Under the pieces are notes generated by a model, which saw nothing but the letters and a program-made list of their open reading frames with translations, was not told where the DNA came from and searched no databases. Shown piece after piece: positions 27,210 through 38,109 of a DNA stretch of 64,000 bases; within the stretch, counting starts at the first letter, position 1, and the number at the start of each line of letters is the position of its first letter. The DNA lies in assembly GCF_007655135.1 (NCBI RefSeq), contig NW_022204114.1, forward strand, positions 1-64,000, written 5' to 3'. The position numbers were made by a program, and so were the translations under genes. The stretch comes from Punica granatum (Eukaryota > Streptophyta > Magnoliopsida > Myrtales > Lythraceae).

Positions 27210-30200
27210 TCTGCTAACCCGAACGAGTTCCATTTCTTGCACCGCAAGTTCGCCGAGCCACTTCGCTCGTGCCTCTTGCAACCTTGCGGGGTCGGCTAAC
27301 CCGTTCGAGTTTACTTTCTTGCATCGCAAGTTCGCCGAGCCACCTCGTTGGTGCCTCTTGCAACCTTGCCGGGTCCGCTAACCCGTGCGAGCTTACTTTC
27401 CTGCACCGCAAGTTCGCCGAGCCACCACGCTCATGCCTGTTGCGACCTTGCCGGGTTTGCTAACCCGTGTTAGCTTGCTTTCCTGCACCGCAAGTTCGCC
27501 GAGCCACATTGCTCGTGCCTCTTGCAACCTTGCCGGGTCAGCTATCCCGTGAGAGATTACTTTCCTACACCACAAGTTCGCCGAGCAGCCTCGCTCGTGC
27601 GTCTTGCAACCTTGACGGGTCTGCAAATCCGTGTGAGCTTACTTTCCTGCACCGCAAGTTCGCTGAGCCACCTCGCTCGTGCCTCTTGCAACCTTGCCAG
27701 GTCTGCTAACCCGAGCGAGTTTCATTTCTTGCACCGCAAGTTCGCCGAGCCACCTCGCTCGTGCCTCTTGCAACCTTGCGGTGTCGGCTGACCCGTTCGA
27801 GTTTACTTTCTTGCATCGCAAGTTCGTCGAGCCACCTCGTTCGTGCCTCTTGCAACTTTGCCGGGTCCGCTAACCCGTGTTAGCTTAGTTTCCTGCCCCG
27901 CAAGTTCGCCGAGCCACCTTGCTCGTGCCTCTTGCAACCTTGCCGGGTCAGCTATCCCGTGAGAGATTACGTTCCTGCACCACAAGTTCGCCGAGCAGCC
28001 TCGCTCGAGCGTCTTACAACCTTGTCGGGTCTGCTAACCCGTGCGAGCTTACTTTGCTGCATCGCAAGTTCGCCGAGCCACCTTGCTCGTGCCTCTTGCA
28101 ACCTTGCCAGGTCTGCTAACCCGTGCGAGCTTACTTTCCTGCGCCGCAAGTTCATTGAGCCTCCACGCTCGTACTCCTTGCAACCTTGCCGAGTCTTCTA
28201 ATTCGTGCGATTTTACTTTCCTGACTCGCTAGTTCGCCGAGCCACCTTGATCGTGCCTCTTGCAACCTTGCCGGGTCAGCTATCCCGTGAGAGATTATTT
28301 TCCTACACCACAAGTTCGCCGAGCAGCCTCGCTCGTGCGTCTTGCAACCTTGACGGGTCTGCTAACCCGTGTGAGCTTACTTTCCTGCACCGCAAGTAAT
28401 GCACCTAAGATGTGTGCCACCCTAGTATGTGTGCCACCCTTATGATCGGTTTTGATAATCATGATGTATTTATTTTGATAATCATGATTCGAAAAAATAT
28501 CTGGAAAAATAAATACATATAAAAATATTCGAATCATGATTATCAAAATAAATACATCATGATTATCAAAACCGATCATAAGGGTGGCACACATACTAGG
28601 GTGGCACACATCTTAGTTGCATTTATTTTCCAGATATTTTTTCGAATCATGATTATCAAAATAAATACATCATGATTATCAAAACCGATCATAAGGGTGG
28701 CACACATACTAGGGTGGCACACATCTTAGTTCGCCGAGCCACCTCGCTCGTGCCTCTTGCAACCTTGCCAGGTCTGCTAACCCGAGCGAGTTTAATTTCT
28801 TGCACCGCAAGTTCGCCGAGCCACCTCGCTCGTGCCTCTTGCAACCTTGCGGTGTCGGCTGACCCGTTCGAGTTTACTTTCTTGCATCGCAAGTTCGCCG
28901 AGCCACCTCGTTCGTGCCTCTTGCAACTTTGCCGGGTCCGCTAACCCGTGTTAGCTTAGATTCCTGCACCACAAGTTCGCCGAGCCACCTTACTCGTGCC
29001 TCTTGCAACCTTGCCAGGTCAGCTATCCCGTGAGAGGTTACGTTCCTGCACCACAAGTTTGCCGAGCAGCCTCGCTCGAGCGTCTGGCAACCTTGTCGGG
29101 TCTGCTAACCCGTGCGAGCTTACTTTGCTGCATCGCAAGTTCGCCGAGCCACCTCGCTCGTGCCTCTTGCAACCTTGCCAGGTCTGCTAACCCGTGCGAG
29201 TTTACTTTCCTGCGCCGCAAGTTCATTGAGCCTCCACGCTCGTACTCCTTGCAACCTTGCCGAGTGTTCTAATTCGTGCGATTTTACTTTCCTGCCTCGC
29301 AAGTTCGCCGAGCCACCATGATCGTGCCTCTTGCAACCTTGCCGGGTCAGCTATCACGTAAGAGATTACTTTCCTGCACCACAAGTTCGCCGAGCAGCCT
29401 CGCTCGAGCGTCATGCAACCTTGTCGGGTCTGCTAACCCGTGCGAGCTTACTTTCCTACACCGCAAGTTCGCCGAGCCACGTCTCTCATGCCTCTTGCAA
29501 CCTTGCCGGGTCTGCAAACCCCTGCGAGCTTACTTTCCTGCACAACAAGTTCATTGAGCCACCACGCTCGTGCCCCTTGCAACCTTGCCGAGTCTGCAAA
29601 TCCGTGCTATTTTACTTTCCTGCCTCGCAAGTTCGCCGGGCCACCTCGCCTTTGCTTTTTGCAACCTTGCCGGGTCTGCCATCTCGGGTGAGCTTACTTT
29701 CCTGCACCGCATGTTCGCCGAGCCACCTCGCTCGTGTTTCTTGCAACCTTGCCAGGTCTGCTAACCCGAGCCTGTTCCATTTCTTGCACCGCAAGTTCGC
29801 CGAGTCACCTCGCTCGTGCCTCTTACAACCTTGCGGGGTCGGCTAACCCGTTCGAGCTTACTTTCTTGCATCGTAAGTTCGCCGAGCCACCTCGTTCGTG
29901 CCTCTTGCAACCTTGCCGGGTCCGCTAACCCGTGCGAGCTTACTTTCCTGCCCCGCAAGTTCGCCGAGCCACCACGCTCATGCCTGTTGCAACCTTGCCG
30001 GGTTTGATAACCCGTGTTAGCTTGCTTTCCTGCACCGCAAGTTCGCCGAGCCACATTGCTCGTGCCTCTTGCAACCTTGCCGGGTCAGCTATCCCGTGAG
30101 AGATTACTTTCCTACACCACAAGTTCGCCGAGCAGCCTCGCTCGTGCGTCTTGCAACCTTGACGGGTCTGCAAATCCGTGTGAGCTTACTTTCCTGCACC

Positions 30201-30800
30201 GCAAGTTCGCTGAGCCACCTCGCTCGTGCCTCTTGCAACCTTGCCAGGTCTGCTAACCCGAGCGAGTTTCATTTCTTGCACCGCAAGTTCGCCGAGCCAC
30301 CTCGCTCGTGCCTCTTGCAACCTTGCGGTGTCGGCTGACCCGTTCGAGTTTACTTTCTTGCATCGCAAGTTCGTCGAGCCACCTCGTTCGTGCCTCTTGC
30401 AACTTTGCCGGGTCCGCTAACCCGTGTTAGCTTAGTTTCCTGCACCGCAAGTTCGCCGAGCCACCTTGCTCGTGCCTCTTGCAACCTTGCCGGGTCAGCT
30501 ATCCCGTGAGAGATTACGTTCCTGCACCACAAGTTCGCCGAGCAGCCTCGCTCGAGCGTCTTACAACCTTGTCGGGTCTGCTAACCCGTGCGAGCTTACT
30601 TTGCTGCATCGCAAGTTCGCCGAGCCACCTTGCTCGTGCCTCTTGCAACCTTGCCAGGTCTGCTAACCCGTGCGAGCTTACTTTCCTGCGCCGCAAGTTC
30701 ATTGAGCCTCCACGCTCGTACTCCTTGCAACCTTGCCGAGTCTTCTAATTCGTGCGATTTTACTTTCCTGACTCGCTAGTTCGCCGAGCCACCTTGATCG
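27210..30800 (+). repeat. 2.55-kb duplicated satellite block interrupted by a foldback insertion
   Basis: The monomer series beginning about 27,210 recurs from about 29,760 at an offset of 2,547 bp, close to 31 monomers. Shared markers include TCCTGACTCGCTAGTTCGCC near 28,222 and 30,769. The first copy runs into the AT-rich insertion at 28,398; the second has no such insertion. The insertion therefore came after the duplication, or was lost from one copy. Confidence 0.78.
28398..28730. mobile_element. AT-rich foldback (MITE-like) insertion of about 333 bp
   Basis: The satellite breaks after GCAAGT and resumes at TCGCCGAGCC. The insert has one left arm, 28,405 to about 28,513, beginning CTAAGATGTGTGCCACCCT. 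Two right arms are inverted relative to it: about 28,530-28,616 and 28,619-28,729, both ending AGGGTGGCACACATCTTAG. The second right arm and the left arm are near-perfect reverse complements over about 110 bp, so the single strand can form a long hairpin. The arms contain an internal tandem of TGTGTGCCACCCT. No ORF encodes a transposase and no clear target-site duplication is visible. A non-autonomous foldback element or MITE is the best description; its superfamily is not resolved. Palindromic filler from break repair is the alternative. Confidence 0.7.
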
Positions 30801-32057
30801 TGCCTCTTGCAACCTTGCCGGGTCTGCTAACCCGTGCGAGCTTACTTTCCTGCACCGCAAGTTCGCCGAGCCACGTTTCTCATGGCTCTTGCAACCTTGC
30901 CAGGTCTGCTAACCCGTGCGAGCTTACTTTCCTGCACCACAAGTTCATTGAGCCACCACGCTCGTGCCCCTTGCAACCTTGCCGAGTCTGCAAATCCGTG
31001 CTATTTTACTTTCCTACCTCGCAAGTTCGCCGGGCCACCTCGCCTTTGCTTTTTGCAACCTTGCCGGGTCTGCCATCTCGGGTGAGCTTACTTTCCTGCA
31101 TCGCATGTTCGCCGAGCCACCTCGCTCGTGCCTCTTGCAACCTTGCCAGGTCTGCTAACCCGAGCGTGTTCCATTTCTTGCACCGCAAGTTCGCCGAGTC
31201 ACCTCGCTCGTGCCTCTTGCAACCTTGCGGGGTCGGCTAACCTGTTCGAGCTTACCTTCTTGCATCACAAGTTCGCCGAGCCAGCTCGTTCGTGCCTCTT
31301 GCAACCTTGCCGGGTCCGCTAACCCGTGCGAGCTTACTTTCCTACACCGTAAGTTCGCCGAGCCACCACGCTCATGCCTGTTGCAACCTTGCCGGGTTTG
31401 CTAACCCGTGTTAGCTTACTTTCCTGCACCGCAAGTTCGCCGAGCCACCTCGCTCGTGCCTCTTCCTACCTTGCCGGGTCTACTAACTCGTACGAGCTTA
31501 CTTTCCTGCACCGCAAGTTCGTAGAACCACCACGCTCGTGCCTCTTGCAACCTTGCCAGGTCTGCTAACCCGAGCGAGTTTCATTTCTTTGACCGCAGGT
31601 TCGCCGAGCCACCTCGCTCGGGCCTCTTGCAACGTTGCTGGGCCGGCTAACCCGTTCGAGTTAACTTTCTTGCATCGCAAGTTCGCCGAGCCACCTCGTT
31701 CGTGCCTCCTGCAAACTTGCCAAGTCCGCTAACCCGTGCGAGCTTACTTTCCTACACCGCAAGTTCACCGTGCCACCACGCTCCTGCCTTTTGCAACCTT
31801 GCCAGGTTTGCGAACCCGTGTTACCTTACTTTTCTGCACCGCAAGTTCGCAGAGCCGCTCGTGCCTCTTGCAGCCTTGCCAGGTCAACTATCCCGTGAGA
31901 GATTACATTCCTGCACCACAAGTTCGCCGAGCCACCTCGCTCGTGCCTCTTGCAACCTTGTCGGGTCTGCTAACCCGTGCGAGCTTACTTTCCTGCACCG
32001 CAAGTTCGCCTAGCGACCTCGCTCGTGCCTCATGCCGGGTCCGCTAACCCGTGCGAG

Positions 32058-32445
32058 CTAACTTTCCTACACCGCAAGTTCGCCGAGCCACCACGCTCAT
32101 GCCTTTTGCAACCTTGTCGGGTTTGCGAACCTGTGTTAGCTTAGTTTTCTGCACCGCAAATTCACCGAGCCACCTGGCTCGTGCCTCTTGCAACCTTGCC
32201 GGGTCAGCTATCCCGTTAGAGATTACTTTCCTGCACCACAAGTTCATTGAGCTAACTTTCCTACACCGCAAGTTCGCCGAGCCACCACACTCATGCCTTT
32301 TGCAACCTTGTCTGGTTTGCGAACCTGTGTTAGCTTAGTTTTCTGCACCGCAAATTCGCCGAGCCACCTGGCTCGTGCCTCTTGCAACCTTGCCGGGTCA
32401 GCTATCCCGTTAGAGATTACTTTCCTGCACCACAAGTTCATTGAG
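32058..32445 (+). repeat. Out-of-register 194-bp tandem duplication in the satellite
   Basis: 32,058-32,251 and 32,252-32,445 are near-identical at an offset of 194 bp, which is 2.37 monomers. The junction at 32,250 joins CATTGAG directly to CTAACTTTCC, breaking the normal monomer register. The copies differ at a few sites, for example GTCGGG versus GTCTGG and CACGCTC versus CACACTC. Confidence 0.8.
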
Positions 32446-33662
32446 CCACCACGCTCGTGCCTCTTGCAACCTTGTCGGGTCTGCTAACCCGTGCGAGCTT
32501 ACTTTCTTGCACCGCAAGTTCTTCGAACTACCTCGTTCGTGCCTTTTGCAAACTTGCCGGGTCTGCTAACCCGTGCGAGTTTACTTTCCTGCACCGCAAG
32601 TTCTCCGAACCACCTCGCTCGTGCCTCCTGCAACCTTGTTAGGTTTGCTAACCCGTGTGAGTTTACTTTCTTGAACCTCAAGTTCGCCGAGCCACCTCGC
32701 TCGTGCCCCTTGCAACCTTGCCGGGTCTGCTAACCCATGCGAGCTTACTTTCCTACACAGCAAGTTCGCCGAGCCACCTCGCTCGTGCCGCTTGCAACCT
32801 TGGCCGGTCTGCTAACCCGTGCGAGCTTACTTTCCTTCACCGCAAGTTCATTGCGCCACCACGCTCGTGCCCCTTGCAACCTTGCCGAGTCTGCTAATCC
32901 GTGCGATTTTACTTTCTTGCCTCGCAAGTTCGCCGAGCCACCTCGCTCGTGCCTCTTCCTACCTTGCCGGGTCTACTAACCCGTACGAGCTTACTTTCTT
33001 GCACCGCAAGTTCATAGATCCACCTCGCTCGTGCCAGTTGCAACCTTGCCGGGTCCGCTAACCCGTGCGAGCTTACTTTCCTGCACCGCAAGTTCGCCGA
33101 GCCACGTCTCTCATGCCTCTTGCAACCTTGTCGGGTCTGCTAACCCGTGCGAGCTTACTTTCCTGCACCGCAAGTTCATTGAGCCACCACGCTCGTGCCC
33201 CTTGCAACCTTGCCGAGTCTGCAAATCCGTGCTATTTTACTTTCCTGCCTCGCAAGTTCGCCGGGCCACCTCGCCTGTGCTTTTTGCAACCTTGTCGGGT
33301 CTGCCAACTCGGGCGAGCATACCTTCCTGCACCGCATGTTCGCCAAGCCACCTCGCTCGTGCCTCTTGCAACCTTGCCAGGTCTGCTAACCCGAGCCAGT
33401 TCCATTTCTTGCACCGCAAGTTCGCCGAGCCACCTCGCTCGTGCCTCTTGCAACCTTGCGGGGTCGGCTAACCTGTTCGAGCTCACCTTCTTGCATCACA
33501 AGTTCGCCGAGCCAGCTCGTTCGTGCCTCTTGCAACCTTACCGGGTCCGCTAACCCGTGCGAGCTTACTTTCCTACACCGTAAGTTCGCCGAGCCACCAC
33601 GCTCATGCCTGTTGCAACCTTGCCGGGTTTGCTAACCCGTGTTAGCTTACTTTCCTGAACCG

Positions 33663-35277
33663 CATTTTGGCTCACCATTCCAAACAATGATATTAGCAAT
33701 GACCCAAGCCACGACTTGAGCAGAATACAGAAAACGGCTCGGCAGAGCAAGAAATCACTATTCATCCTCAAGTTGGCAAAATTTAGCAAATGGCCCATGG
33801 ACATGACAGAAGGACTCTAGGGGTCACCAAAGGGGAACAGAGCGACCAAAGAACTCAACAATGTCCAAAACCGGCGTTTTCCGTGTATTACACGGACGGC
33901 ACTATTTTCCGATAGTTCGCTCGGCCGTCGGAAGATAGTGAATATTGGACTCCAAAAATCCACACCAGTGCCAAAAAGATGAAAAGTGTCCCCAAAGGCA
34001 TTTTTCAAATCATCTGCTCTATACAGAACAATTTTCTGTATACAGACAACTTTTCAGTGGAAGTCCAAAAATGCCGGTTTCCTGGAGAAAAGTTAATTCC
34101 AAATATCAGACGCGGCCATGCCCCATCAACACACAGAGTATGAACAACGCTTTAGATTGTCTTTTGGAAGTCACACAGACACTTCAAATGACTTCCGAAC
34201 GACAAAACAAGCATATCCCTCTTCAGAAGAGCATAGCCGGAGAAGGGTCTGATGGAATTACGGCAAACGAAGTTCATACCGCATTGCCCAGAAAACTCTA
34301 GCAGACATTCACAATTGGGCAAAACAAACAGCAAAACCCCTCGCGGTTTCCCGAGTAACCTCCGAAGAGCGGAAATGACCATTTTTAGTGGAAATCCATA
34401 TCTGGAGGTCCTCTTTGGGGAAATTTGACGCCGAATGCTTACGTTACACAATGTTAGCCTTCTTAAGGCTCAATGTGGAGTCGTCGGAATAATTCACACA
34501 ACTCATCTAGATCTCTCAAACAGTGCTTTAGAGGTCTCAGATACACTTTTCAAGTCCTTGGAGGTTTGATCTCGACAAACAGAGATTACAGTAATCTCCG
34601 GAGTGCCCAAGCAACTCAGAAATCATCCTGAGAAATCCAGTTTCGACCTCCTAGGACGTCTCCGGCCCCACGTTAGCATTACCGGCTTAAGGGATAATTG
34701 TTCACGTTGTCTGACAATTTATGTCAAAATGACCAACGTGAGATGCGGACACAAGATATGCTGTCAGAAGCGGACAACTTCGCCCTGGTCACTTGCAATG
34801 AGCAAAACCGGATTCCGAGCCTCGCACACATCCGGGACATTTCTCCATGAAAAATGTCAATCTCGGGCTCATTAACTCCGTTTTCTCGCGTATATCGACA
34901 ATTCGACGTTCAATTCGAACCACGAACTTCGAATGCGCGACCAATCGAGACCCGAACTTTGGCCCGAGCTTACCTCGCGACCCGTGGGACCCACGGCCAA
35001 CTCATTGCCGCCTCACCCATGCCCATTGCCCTCCATGTCTCTTGTCATCTTCTTCTTCAAGCCAAGAAGACAACTTGCATTTGTCTTCCTTTTGCAAAAT
35101 ATCTAAGTGTTTCAATTCAACACTCCAACTTCCCATCCAAGCCATCAATGCTCTTATCTCTTCTCCATTAATGCAATGGATGAGGATTGAGCTTGATATT
35201 TCCTTAAGAAATTCGGATTCCACTAATCCATGGCCCTAATTGCACTTTTCTTCACTAATCTTGCATTTAAGCTTTTC
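33663..35277 (+). other. LTR U3-like segment, no gene seen
   Basis: About 1.6 kb upstream of the TATA box, repeated at 48,833-50,446. Short ORFs of 90 to 130 codons (for example 34,847-35,239) occur in both LTR copies but show no domain, no biased composition beyond the DNA itself and no start context. I read this as the U3 promoter-bearing part of the LTR. Confidence 0.6.
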
Positions 35278-35283
35278 TATATA
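35278..35283 (+). promoter_or_regulatory. Putative TATA box of the left LTR
   Basis: TATATA within CTTTTCTATATATTGTCC, followed about 50 bp later by a CTCTCTCTC tract, the usual look of a plant RNA polymerase II core promoter with a pyrimidine-rich leader. It lies about 1.6 kb into the LTR, so transcription starting near 35,310 would leave about 5.6 kb of LTR in the leader. The start site itself is inferred. Confidence 0.55.
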
Positions 35284-35830
35284 TTGTCCAAATGTCATTA
35301 ACTTAAGGGGACACCTTAAAACACTCTCTCTCTAGCATTTCTCACTCTTCAAAAGCTCTCAAACTCCATAGCAAACCGCAGCAAGCTTCAGCCATTTCCA
35401 GCAAGCAAAACCAAGCAAAACCGGGCAAAGTCTTAAGTCAGAATTCATCCCGGCTTGAATCCAAACTTTACCAAACTTCATATCCCACATGTTTTCGAGC
35501 CCCTCTATCCATTTCTGAACTTAGATTTTATGTTTGAAGCCTCTAAGCCATAGAACCAGCCTTGAACAAAATCTGGACAGATTTGGTCCTTCTCGGGTAA
35601 AAAATGTCAAACCGGGTTTCAAGCCTTTCCAAGTCGGTTTGAGCTACCAAAACCCATCAAACACCTCCCCACACAACCCTAGGGTGTCAAGAAGTCAAGC
35701 AATCCAAGAAAAACCCGTCGGTTTAACCCCAGGAAGAAGAAACAGCCCGACTGCCCAGTCGGGTCGAAATTTCTGACCGTTTGTGCGGTTTTCTTGCAGA
35801 TCGGGTCGATCCGAGACTCTTTTCGGAAAC

Positions 35831-36335
35831 CGACCACCACAGTCACCTCCGGGGGTCAGTTAGGAGTCAGGAGCCACTGACCTTGCCTCAAAATTCCATC
35901 GGGAGCCTCCGTGGCGACGTCCGACCCGACTGGTGCCAGACGGGTCCGAATTTCCAGACGTACTCTGTTTTCCGTGATCTTTGCAGGGCTGTACGGGTCG
36001 ACCCGATAACTCTGGGACCAAACGACCACCACAGTCACCTCCGGGGTCAGTTAGGAGTCAGGAGCCACTGACCTTGCCTCAAAATTCCATCGGGAGCCTC
36101 CGTGGCGACGTCCGACCCGACTGGTGCCAGACGGGTCCGAATTTCCAGACGTACTCTGTTTTCCGTGATCTTTGCAGGGCTGTACGGGTCGACCCGATAC
36201 CTCTGGGACCAAACGACCACCACAGTCACCTCCGGGGGTCAGTTAGGAGTCAGGAGCCACTGACCTTGCCTCAAAATTCCATCGGGAGCCTCCGTGGCGA
36301 CGTCCGACCCGACTTGTGCCAGTCGGGTCTGTCCA
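35831..36335 (+). repeat. 191-bp tandem repeat in left LTR, three starts
   Basis: CGACCACCACAGTCACCTCC starts at 35,831, 36,023 and 36,214 (intervals 192 and 191 bp); the last copy is partial and ends near 36,330. Each full unit includes GGAGTCAGGAGCCACTGACC and a TGATCTTTGCAG motif that resembles a plant splice acceptor. Confidence 0.93.
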
Positions 36336-36475
36336 ATATTTCAGCCGGGTCTGTTTGATGCCATTCGGGTCTGTTCAACGGAAAACAGCTCAAAACCGAC
36401 CCATCAACGGTCCAACCCGACTCTTGAAGGTCCCATCCCGCATCTCGGGACTAGTTGGAGCTCTCGGGTGACCAG

Positions 36476-38100
36476 CGTCCGTCACCGAGCGTCACCGAGC
36501 GTAGCCAGCGCCCGTCACCGAGCGTCACCGAGCGCAACCCTCGAGCGTCACCAGCGTCCGTCACCGAGCGTCACCGAGCGCAACCCTCGGGCGTCACCAA
36601 CGCCCGTCACCCGCGCATCCCTGTGCTCGTCACCAGCGCCACCCGCACCCATCACCAGCACACCCGGGCCCGTCACCCGCGCACGCCCGTGCTCGTCATC
36701 CAGCGCCACCCCGCCCATCACCAGCACACCCGCGCCCGTCACCCTCGCACACGCCGTGCTCGTCATCCAGCGCCACCCGCGCCCATCACCAGCACACCCC
36801 GCGCCCGTCACCCCGCACGCCCGTGCTCGTCATCCAGCGCCACCCGCGCCCATCACCAGCACACCCGCGCCCGTCACCCGCGCACGCCCGTGCTCGTCAT
36901 CCAGCGCCACCCGCGCCCATCACCAGCACACCGCGCCCGTCACCCGCGCACGCCCGTGCTCGTCATCCAGCGCCACCCGCGCCCATCACCAGCACACCCT
37001 CGCCCGTCACCCGCGCACGCCCGTGCTCGTCATCCAGCGTCACCCGCGCCCATCACCAGCACACCGCGCCCGTCACCCGCGCACGCCCGTGCTCGTCATC
37101 CAGCGCCACCCGCGCCCATCACCAGCACACCCGCGCCCGTCACCCGCGCACGCCCGTGCTCGTCATCCAGCGCCACCCGCGCCCATCACCAGCACACCCG
37201 CGCCCGTCACCCGCGCACGCCCGTGCTCGTCATCCAGCGCCACCCGCGCCCATCACCAGCACACCCGCGCCCGTCACCCGCGCACGCCCGTGCTCGTCAT
37301 CCAGCGCCACCCGCGCCCATCACCAGCACACCCGCGCCCGTCACCCGCGCACGCCGTGCTCGTCATCCAGCGCCACCCGCGCCCATCACCAGCACACCCG
37401 CGCCCGTCACCCGCGCACGCCCCTTGCTCGTCATCCAGCGCCACCCGCGCCCCATCACCAGCACACCCGCGCCCGTCACCCGCACGCCCGTGCTCGTCAT
37501 CCAGCGCCACCCGCGCCCATCACCAGCACACCCGCGCCCGTCACCCGCGCACGCCGTGCTCGTCATCCAGCGCCCCCGCGCCCATCACCAGCACACCCGC
37601 CCCGTCACCCGCGCACGCCCGTGCTCGTCATCCAGCGCCACCCGCCCTTCACCAGCACACCCGTGCCCGTCACCCGCACCCCGGTGCTCGTCATCCAGCG
37701 CCACCCGCGCCCATCACCAGCACACCCTTGCCGTCACCCGCGCACGCCCGTGCTCGTCACCAGCGCCACCCGCGCCCTTCACCAGCACACCCGTGCCCGC
37801 CACCCGCGCACTCCCGTGCTCCTCATCCAGCGCCACCCGCCCCTTCACCAGCACACCCGTGCCCATCACCCGCGCACTCCTGGGCTCATCATCCAGCGCC
37901 ACCCCGCCCGTCACCAGCGCACGCCCGCGCCCGTCACCAGCGCACGCCCGCGCCCGTCACCAGCGCACCCCGCGCCCGTCACCCGCGCACGCCCGCGCCC
38001 GTCACCCGCGCACGCACCCGCCCGCCCGCCCGCCATCCGCGCACGCCCGCGCCCGTCACCCGCGCACGTCCTTGCCCAACACCAGCGCTTGTCAGTGCCC
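36476..38100 (+). repeat. GC-rich 67-bp minisatellite in left LTR, about 20 copies
   Basis: The unit contains CACGCCCGTGCTCGTCATCC and CCCATCACCAGCACACCC. GTGCT recurs at 37,156, 37,223 and 37,290, exactly 67 bp apart. A related degenerate leader with CGTCACCGAGCG lies at 36,476-36,600. All three forward frames stay open for 1.4 to 1.9 kb because the unit has no stop triplet in any frame. The resulting 645-, 563- and 462-codon ORFs are Pro/Arg/Ala/Ser/His-rich and have no domain. Not considered coding. Confidence 0.92.
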
Positions 38101-38109
38101 ACCAACGCC

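Larger units (their letters stand above)
1..33664 (+). repeat. 82-bp satellite DNA, left array
   Basis: A nearly uninterrupted head-to-tail array of an 82-bp monomer, all in one orientation, roughly 400 copies. Conserved blocks in order are TTCGCCGAGCCACC, CGCTCGTGCCTCTTGCAACC, CGGGT-N6-ACCCG, then CTTACTTTCCTGCACCGCAA. Variants differ mainly at the GGGT-N2-GCTAACCC segment (ccgctaaccc, cggctaaccc, ctgctaaccc, cagctatccc) and at the CTTACTTTCC / GTTTCATTTC segment. The order of variants defines higher-order repeats, listed separately. The period is read directly from the recurrence of GCTAACCC and TTCGCCGAG. Nothing suggests coding. ORFs of 60 to 80 codons recur every 82 or 246 bp simply because 82 is not a multiple of three. 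Array length and organisation fit centromeric, pericentromeric or subtelomeric satellite; the sequence alone does not say which. Confidence 0.97.

Noticed and set aside
1..33664. Hundreds of 60- to 190-codon ORFs on both strands with similar Ala/Ser/Leu/Pro/Arg-rich products
   Set aside because: They are explained by the 82-bp period: one TAA per monomer and an 82 mod 3 remainder of 1 produce evenly spaced stops in every frame. The products change frame with each monomer and have no domain.
1..33664. CRISPR-like array of regularly spaced repeats
   Set aside because: There are no unique spacers; the whole 82-bp unit repeats, and the context is a plant retrotransposon and satellite.
33650..33665. 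A 5-bp target-site duplication using TGAACCG as a degenerate LTR start
   Set aside because: CCTGAACCGCA is an ordinary satellite variant (also at 8,759), so it belongs to the array, and the right flank CGGCT does not match the left flank.
34847..35239. 130-codon ORF conserved in both LTRs
   Set aside because: Conservation follows from LTR identity. There is no domain and the position lies upstream of the promoter.
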